Positions 60,662-64,000 of a stretch of DNA of 64,000 nucleotides are shown here, in pieces (within the stretch, counting starts at the first letter, position 1; each line of letters starts with the position of its first letter). Position numbers and translations under genes: made by a program. Origin of the DNA: Emticicia sp. 21SJ11W-3 (GTDB lineage: Bacteria > Bacteroidota > Bacteroidia > Cytophagales > Spirosomataceae). The stretch is taken from contig NZ_CP092074.1 of the NCBI RefSeq assembly GCF_024138715.1, forward strand, positions 2,108,001 through 2,172,000, written 5' to 3'. The notes under the pieces are model-generated. The model saw nothing but the letters and a program-made list of their open reading frames with translations, did not search any database and was not told the DNA's origin.

Positions 60662-61369
60662 CTATTTAAATTTAAAAACTAAACTGGCACCCACCGCACT
60701 GCCCATAAAAGTAGGCTGAACGCTGGGTTCAAATTTGATTGATATGTCGTCGCTCATATCAAAGTTTTTGAGGTGGGCAGACACATTAGCCTGCACTGCC
60801 TGGAGCGCCCAGCCAACTGCAAAAACAATAACCGTCAGGTCTCTATAACGGCGATAAGTATTTACCACGGGCTCAACCTGGGCTTTGGTAAATGGGCCTA
60901 TCTGCTTATCAGACTGCTTTATGCCTATACCCACATAGTTGTTAAGCATTACTTCGGTAGCTCCGCCAACAACTAGTTCGGTCAATTTCCCTTTATAGTA
61001 ATGATACCTGTGGTTATTAACATAAAACGAGAAAATGCCTCCGGCTGCTGCGCCGTAAACAATTGGCATAACCCAGTATTCTTTGTTGGTGGCTTGCCCC
61101 CAACCGGGTAGTATCAATGAGCGAATGAGCGCCTTTCGTGCAGGATTTGCTTTTTTTGCTGAATCTGCCTTGAAAATTCTGCTTATAAAACGGGCTCTTC
61201 CGGCTGAATCTGCTTTGATAAGTCTTTTACCTAAACCCGCAATTCTGGAAGAGTCAATCAATATTTTTTTCGACGAATCGGTTTTGGCCGTATTATTTTT
61301 TACAGAGTCTGTTTTTTGCGCAAAAGAAATATTTGTTGTCAGTAAAAGTATAACCAGCATCCGAACCAT
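60662..61369 (-). CDS. DUF5683 membrane-associated protein
   Basis: I chose the ATG at 61369 because the product then starts MVRMLVILLLTTNISFAQ, a signal peptide; the frame opens further at 61441. 235 residues: a charged Ala/Asp/Ser-rich linker (about 20-80), then the conserved part RKALIRSLILPGWGQATNKEYWVMPIVYGAAAGG with two membrane helices and a C-terminal TYRRYRDLTVIVFAVGWALQAVQANVSAHLKNFDMSDDI. Function unknown; its fixed place in the parAB-dapB-lepB operon suggests a role in envelope or cell division. Confidence 0.88.
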   Translation of the reverse strand: MVRMLVILLLTTNISFAQKTDSVKNNTAKTDSSKKILIDSSRIAGLGKRLIKADSAGRARFISRIFKADSAKKANPARKALIRSLILPGWGQATNKEYWVMPIVYGAAAGGIFSFYVNNHRYHYYKGKLTELVVGGATEVMLNNYVGIGIKQSDKQIGPFTKAQVEPVVNTYRRYRDLTVIVFAVGWALQAVQANVSAHLKNFDMSDDISIKFEPSVQPTFMGSAVGASLVFKFK

Positions 61370-61466
61370 ATTCCGAAATTTTAATTGCGTAATGAGAGAC
61401 AAAAATAGGTTCTCATCTTTCTTTTTACAATCATTTAACAAATATTAAACTATTTCTTGGCTGATT

Positions 61467-62390
61467 TTAATCCTGATTTACTTTTATTGCACCTAAAATT
61501 CTGTCTAATTCATCTTTTGATGCAAACGGAATTTTGATTTCACCCTTATGATTATCGTCGGCCTTTACCTGTACTTTGGTGCCAAAGTACCCCTGAAGAC
61601 GAAACTGTAACGACGAAATCTCTTGTTTTAAGGTATTCTGGTTTTTGCCTTTTACTTCTTCAGAGCCTATGGCAGCCAGTCTTCTTACTTCTTCTTCAAT
61701 TTTACGAACCGACCAGCTCTCCTCAATTACTTTAGTAAAGAGTTTTATCTGGGTTTCGCTATTATCTATATTTATCAGTGCCCGGGCATGGCCCATCGTA
61801 ATTTCATTGTCGCGTACGGCTGCCTGAATTATATCAGGTAATTTTAGTAAACGCAGATAGTTGTTAACAGTAGTACGGTTTTTACCTACTCTGTCGCCCA
61901 GTTCTTCCTGTTTCAATTGAAACTCACTAAGCAGGCGATGGTAACTCAGGGCAATTTCTATGGCGTTCAGGTTTTCACGCTGAATGTTTTCAATCAATGC
62001 CATTTCCAGCATTTGCTGGTCGTCGGCAGTACGCACATAAGCAGGTATTTTGGTCAGGCCTGCCAGTTTAGATGCCTGCAAACGGCGTTCGCCCGATATC
62101 AGAATGTATCTGCCCGGGGTTTCTTCTTTAACAGTAATAGGCTGAATAATACCCAGAATCTTGATAGATTCTGACAATTCCTGAAGCGCCTCCTGGTCAA
62201 AGTGGGTTCGTGGCTGATACGGATTGGTTACAATAGAGCTAATCAGTATCTCGTTCATTGAACCCGGTGATTCAGCTTTGCGTGGTATAACGTTATCATT
62301 GTCAGTACTTCCGGAGTCTGATAATAATGCGCCCAGCCCACGCCCAAGCCCGGTCATACCTTTTTTTGTATTGAATGTTTTAGCTTCCAT
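61467..62390 (-). CDS. parB: chromosome partitioning protein ParB
   Basis: 307 residues. ParB/Spo0J CTPase domain (ISSIVTNPYQPRTHFDQEALQELSESIKILGIIQPI, GRYILISGERRLQASKLAGLTKIPAYV), the ENIQRENLNAIEIALSYHRLL helix region, HTH (LGDRVGKNRTTVNNYLRLLKLP, GHARALINI) and a C-terminal dimer domain. Binds parS and, as a CTP clamp, spreads along DNA. Second gene of the operon, 72 bases after parA. Confidence 0.96.
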   Translation of the reverse strand: MEAKTFNTKKGMTGLGRGLGALLSDSGSTDNDNVIPRKAESPGSMNEILISSIVTNPYQPRTHFDQEALQELSESIKILGIIQPITVKEETPGRYILISGERRLQASKLAGLTKIPAYVRTADDQQMLEMALIENIQRENLNAIEIALSYHRLLSEFQLKQEELGDRVGKNRTTVNNYLRLLKLPDIIQAAVRDNEITMGHARALINIDNSETQIKLFTKVIEESWSVRKIEEEVRRLAAIGSEEVKGKNQNTLKQEISSLQFRLQGYFGTKVQVKADDNHKGEIKIPFASKDELDRILGAIKVNQD

Positions 62391-62462
62391 AGGTTTTCAT
62401 GATAAATGGGTCTTGCTTTCAGGTTCCCAAATACATTTGGTTTAATTCATCTCCAACACTTA

Positions 62463-63245
62463 TCAGTTTTCGGTTACAAGCTTTCCGTTCTTGATTAATA
62501 TCTCACGTGCCAGATTCAGATAGCTGATAGCCCCTTTACTGTCGGCATCCTGAGCCAGAGCAGGTACACCATAACTCGGCGATTCAGATAACCTTATGTT
62601 TCGAGGTATGAGGGTCTGAAAAACCATGTTCTTGAAGTGCGTGGTTACTTCATGCACCACCTGGTTTGACAGCCTCACGCGCAGGTCATACATGGTTAGT
62701 AAGATACCTTCAATTGTAAGGGCCGGATTGAGACGCTGCTGGATAATCTTGATGGTGTTCAGCAATTTACCCAGCCCTTCCAGGGCAAAGTACTCGCATT
62801 GCACCGGAATAATCACCGAGTCGGCAGCTGTTAGGCTGTTAATAACTATTAAACCTAAAGAAGGAGAGCAATCGATGATAATGAAGTCATACATATCTTT
62901 CACATCATTCAAAGACTCTTTCATCTTTTCTTCTCGCTTCGGAAGGTTAATCATCTCAATTTCAGCGCCCACCAAATCAATGTGCGACGGCAGCAAATCA
63001 AGATTCGGGAAGTCGGTCTGAATGATAATGTCTCTGGGACGAATATCATTAACCATACATTCATAAATGCTGTTTTCTACTTCCTTGGGGTTCAGGCCAA
63101 GCCCGGATGTAGTATTTGCCTGAGGGTCTGCATCTATGATAAGCGTACGGAACTCAAGGGCAGCCAGACTGGCCGCCAGATTGATTGATGTGGTTGTTTT
63201 ACCTACGCCGCCCTTCTGGTTGGCTATTGCTATTATTTTTCCCAT
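62463..63245 (-). CDS. parA: chromosome partitioning ATPase ParA (Soj)
   Basis: 260 residues. Deviant Walker A KGGVGKTT at 11-18 after IAIANQ, Walker A' [11 protein letters not shown] and IIDCSPSLG (Walker B). Short N-terminus without an HTH, as in chromosomal Soj. First gene of the operon; a -7-like box and TTG -33 lie just upstream, and two 21-bp repeats (63311-63352) lie right behind the -33. Confidence 0.96.
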   Translation of the reverse strand: MGKIIAIANQKGGVGKTTTSINLAASLAALEFRTLIIDADPQANTTSGLGLNPKEVENSIYECMVNDIRPRDIIIQTDFPNLDLLPSHIDLVGAEIEMINLPKREEKMKESLNDVKDMYDFIIIDCSPSLGLIVINSLTAADSVIIPVQCEYFALEGLGKLLNTIKIIQQRLNPALTIEGILLTMYDLRVRLSNQVVHEVTTHFKNMVFQTLIPRNIRLSESPSYGVPALAQDADSKGAISYLNLAREILIKNGKLVTEN

Positions 63246-63273
63246 TTTTAGTGGTTCGAGAAAATTACGGATT

Positions 63274-63304
63274 CAAATATCCGACTTTTAATGTTAAGAA
63301 ACAA
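63274..63304 (-). promoter_or_regulatory. predicted promoter of the parA operon
   Basis: On the minus strand: TTG at 63302-63304 and GATATTTG at 63274-63281, about 20 bases apart, close to the Bacteroidota TTG/TAnnTTTG pattern. Confidence 0.4.
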
Positions 63305-63310
63305 TTAAAT

Positions 63311-63352
63311 GTTCCACGACGTGGATAAAACGTTCCACGATGTGGATAACAT
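63311..63352. promoter_or_regulatory. two tandem 21-bp repeats upstream of parA
   Basis: GTTCCACGACGTGGATAA at 63311-63328 and GTTCCACGATGTGGATAA at 63332-63349 (period 21). On the minus strand each contains TTATCCAC; the second is the full DnaA-box consensus TTATCCACA. Each also has a palindromic TCCACG/CGTGGA or TCCAC/GTGGA core like a widened parS half-site pair. Candidate ParB- or DnaA-bound operator. Confidence 0.6.
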
Positions 63353-63446
63353 CTGATTGGGCCATACAGCGCATTTTTTCTATTCAATTTTCTACCCTGA
63401 ATAGCGAAATTTGTTTGTTTGTTGTCTTTATTGCTTTCTGTAGTAT

Positions 63447-63454
63447 TATCTTTG
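63447..63454 (+). promoter_or_regulatory. -7 box of truA
   Basis: TATCTTTG matches TAnnTTTG exactly, with TTG at 63422-63424 upstream. The ATG lies only 5 bases downstream, so the transcript may be leaderless or nearly so. Confidence 0.5.
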
Positions 63455-63458
63455 CCCC

Positions 63459-64000
63459 ATGCGTTACTTAATTGAATGTTCTTACAAAGGTACATCATTT
63501 CATGGCTGGCAGGTGCAGGAAAACGCCGCCACTGTGCAGGGGCATATTGAGCAGGCTTTATCTACCGTTCTGAGAGTTCCAACCCAGATAGTTGGCAGCA
63601 GCCGTACTGATGCAGGCGTGCATGCTTATCAGCAGTTTGCCCATTTTGATTCAGAAACGCCCCTGAGCCAGATAGACAAGCTGGTTTATGCCGTGAACGG
63701 CATCTTGCCCAAAGCCATAGCCGTAAATAAAATAGCTGTGGTAAATAACAATTTCCACTCCAGGTTTGATGCCACCTACCGGCGTTATCTTTATAGAATA
63801 GCACTTCAAAAAACACCATTCTGGCAGGATTTTTCTTATTTTTACCGGGCGCCGCTTGAAATTCACCCAATGAACGCGGCAGGAGAGATAATGAAAAATC
63901 ATATTGATTTTCAGTGTTTCAGTAAAGTGCATACAGACGTAGCCACATTTAATTGTAAAATTGAATTTGCCCGCTGGGAACAGCAAGACCAGTTTTTGCT
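63459..64000 (+). CDS. truA: tRNA pseudouridine synthase A (3' end beyond the window)
   Basis: 180 codons are visible and open to the window end. TruA pattern: YLIECSYKGTSFHGWQVQENAATVQGHIEQAL, VGSSRTDAGVHAYQQFAHF (catalytic Asp in the RTDAGVHA motif), INGILP-like VNGILPKAIAV, and the FHSRFDATYRRYLYRI segment. It makes pseudouridine at positions 38-40 of tRNA anticodon stems. Divergent from the parAB operon. Confidence 0.93.
   Translation, partial: MRYLIECSYKGTSFHGWQVQENAATVQGHIEQALSTVLRVPTQIVGSSRTDAGVHAYQQFAHFDSETPLSQIDKLVYAVNGILPKAIAVNKIAVVNNNFHSRFDATYRRYLYRIALQKTPFWQDFSYFYRAPLEIHPMNAAGEIMKNHIDFQCFSKVHTDVATFNCKIEFARWEQQDQFL

Noticed and set aside
63311-63352. Canonical parS sites
   Set aside because: The half-sites are 3 bases further apart than in parS and the right half reads GTGGATAA, not GTGGAAC. 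Listed as parS-like only.

Overview
The window is a stretch of chromosome from a Bacteroidota bacterium, most likely order Cytophagales (Spirosomaceae or a close family; genus not resolvable from sequence alone). The pointers are TAnnTTTG-type -7 promoter boxes in front of many genes, two SusC/TonB-type outer-membrane beta-barrel proteins, a subtilase with a type IX secretion (T9SS) C-terminal sorting domain, an ECF sigma/anti-sigma pair next to an outer-membrane receptor, a Rho with a long acidic insertion, and the typical Bacteroidota gene order parA-parB-DUF5683-dapB-lepB. Base composition looks even and there is no insertion sequence, prophage, rRNA, complete tRNA or CRISPR array. This is mostly ordinary core chromosome.

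Layout. 1-4.5 kb (+): the end of an outer-membrane barrel protein, a secreted sialidase-like protein, the diadenylate cyclase CdaA, a SerC-like aminotransferase and a MarC membrane protein. 4.7-10.5 kb (-): an ECF sigma factor, a membrane protein with HEAT repeats that is probably its anti-sigma factor, a TonB-type barrel receptor and two paralogous secreted beta-rich proteins. 10.5-11 kb: a 188-bp MITE-like inverted repeat. 11-24.4 kb: a large secreted zinc metalloprotease, an acetyltransferase pair with a DUF1801 gene, a HAD phosphatase, secreted TIM-barrel and beta-propeller proteins, a lipase-like lipoprotein, a dienoyl-CoA reductase-like SDR, a MarR-YceI pair and an Omp85-like outer-membrane protein. 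24.6-31.3 kb: Maf, a cytosolic GH13 enzyme with a small T9SS-tail-like protein beside it, Rho, homoserine kinase, and a membrane-anchored helix-hairpin-helix protein. 31.5-37.5 kb (+): purN-corA-yheT-mscS-SDR run, then a SAM-I riboswitch controlling metX. 37.6-46.2 kb: DUF502, M16 protease, DUF4105, and a PspC-PspC-LiaF-like envelope-stress cluster, then a degenerate TrpF-like protein. 46.3-58.6 kb: mnmA, T9SS subtilase, GT2/NUDIX pair, DUF2911, queuosine precursor transporter, a DinB/YfiT protein overlapping a 53-residue Cys-rich membrane protein, IMPase, Ldh-family oxidoreductase, carbon-nitrogen hydrolase and an ABC-F protein. 58.7-64 kb: the parA-parB-DUF5683-dapB-lepB operon and, divergently, the start of truA.

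The observations most worth a second look are: a hairpin in the short mnmA leader that has exactly the shape and sequence hallmarks of a tRNA-Gln(UUG) anticodon arm, the substrate class of MnmA itself; two in-phase 21-bp repeats before parA that combine half-parS-like and DnaA-box-like sequence; the stand-alone T9SS-tail-like protein; the 188-bp inverted repeat; the ECF/HEAT-repeat pair; and the tiny Cys-rich gene whose stop codon sits in the loop of a perfect hairpin. All functional statements rest on motif recognition by eye; no database search was run.
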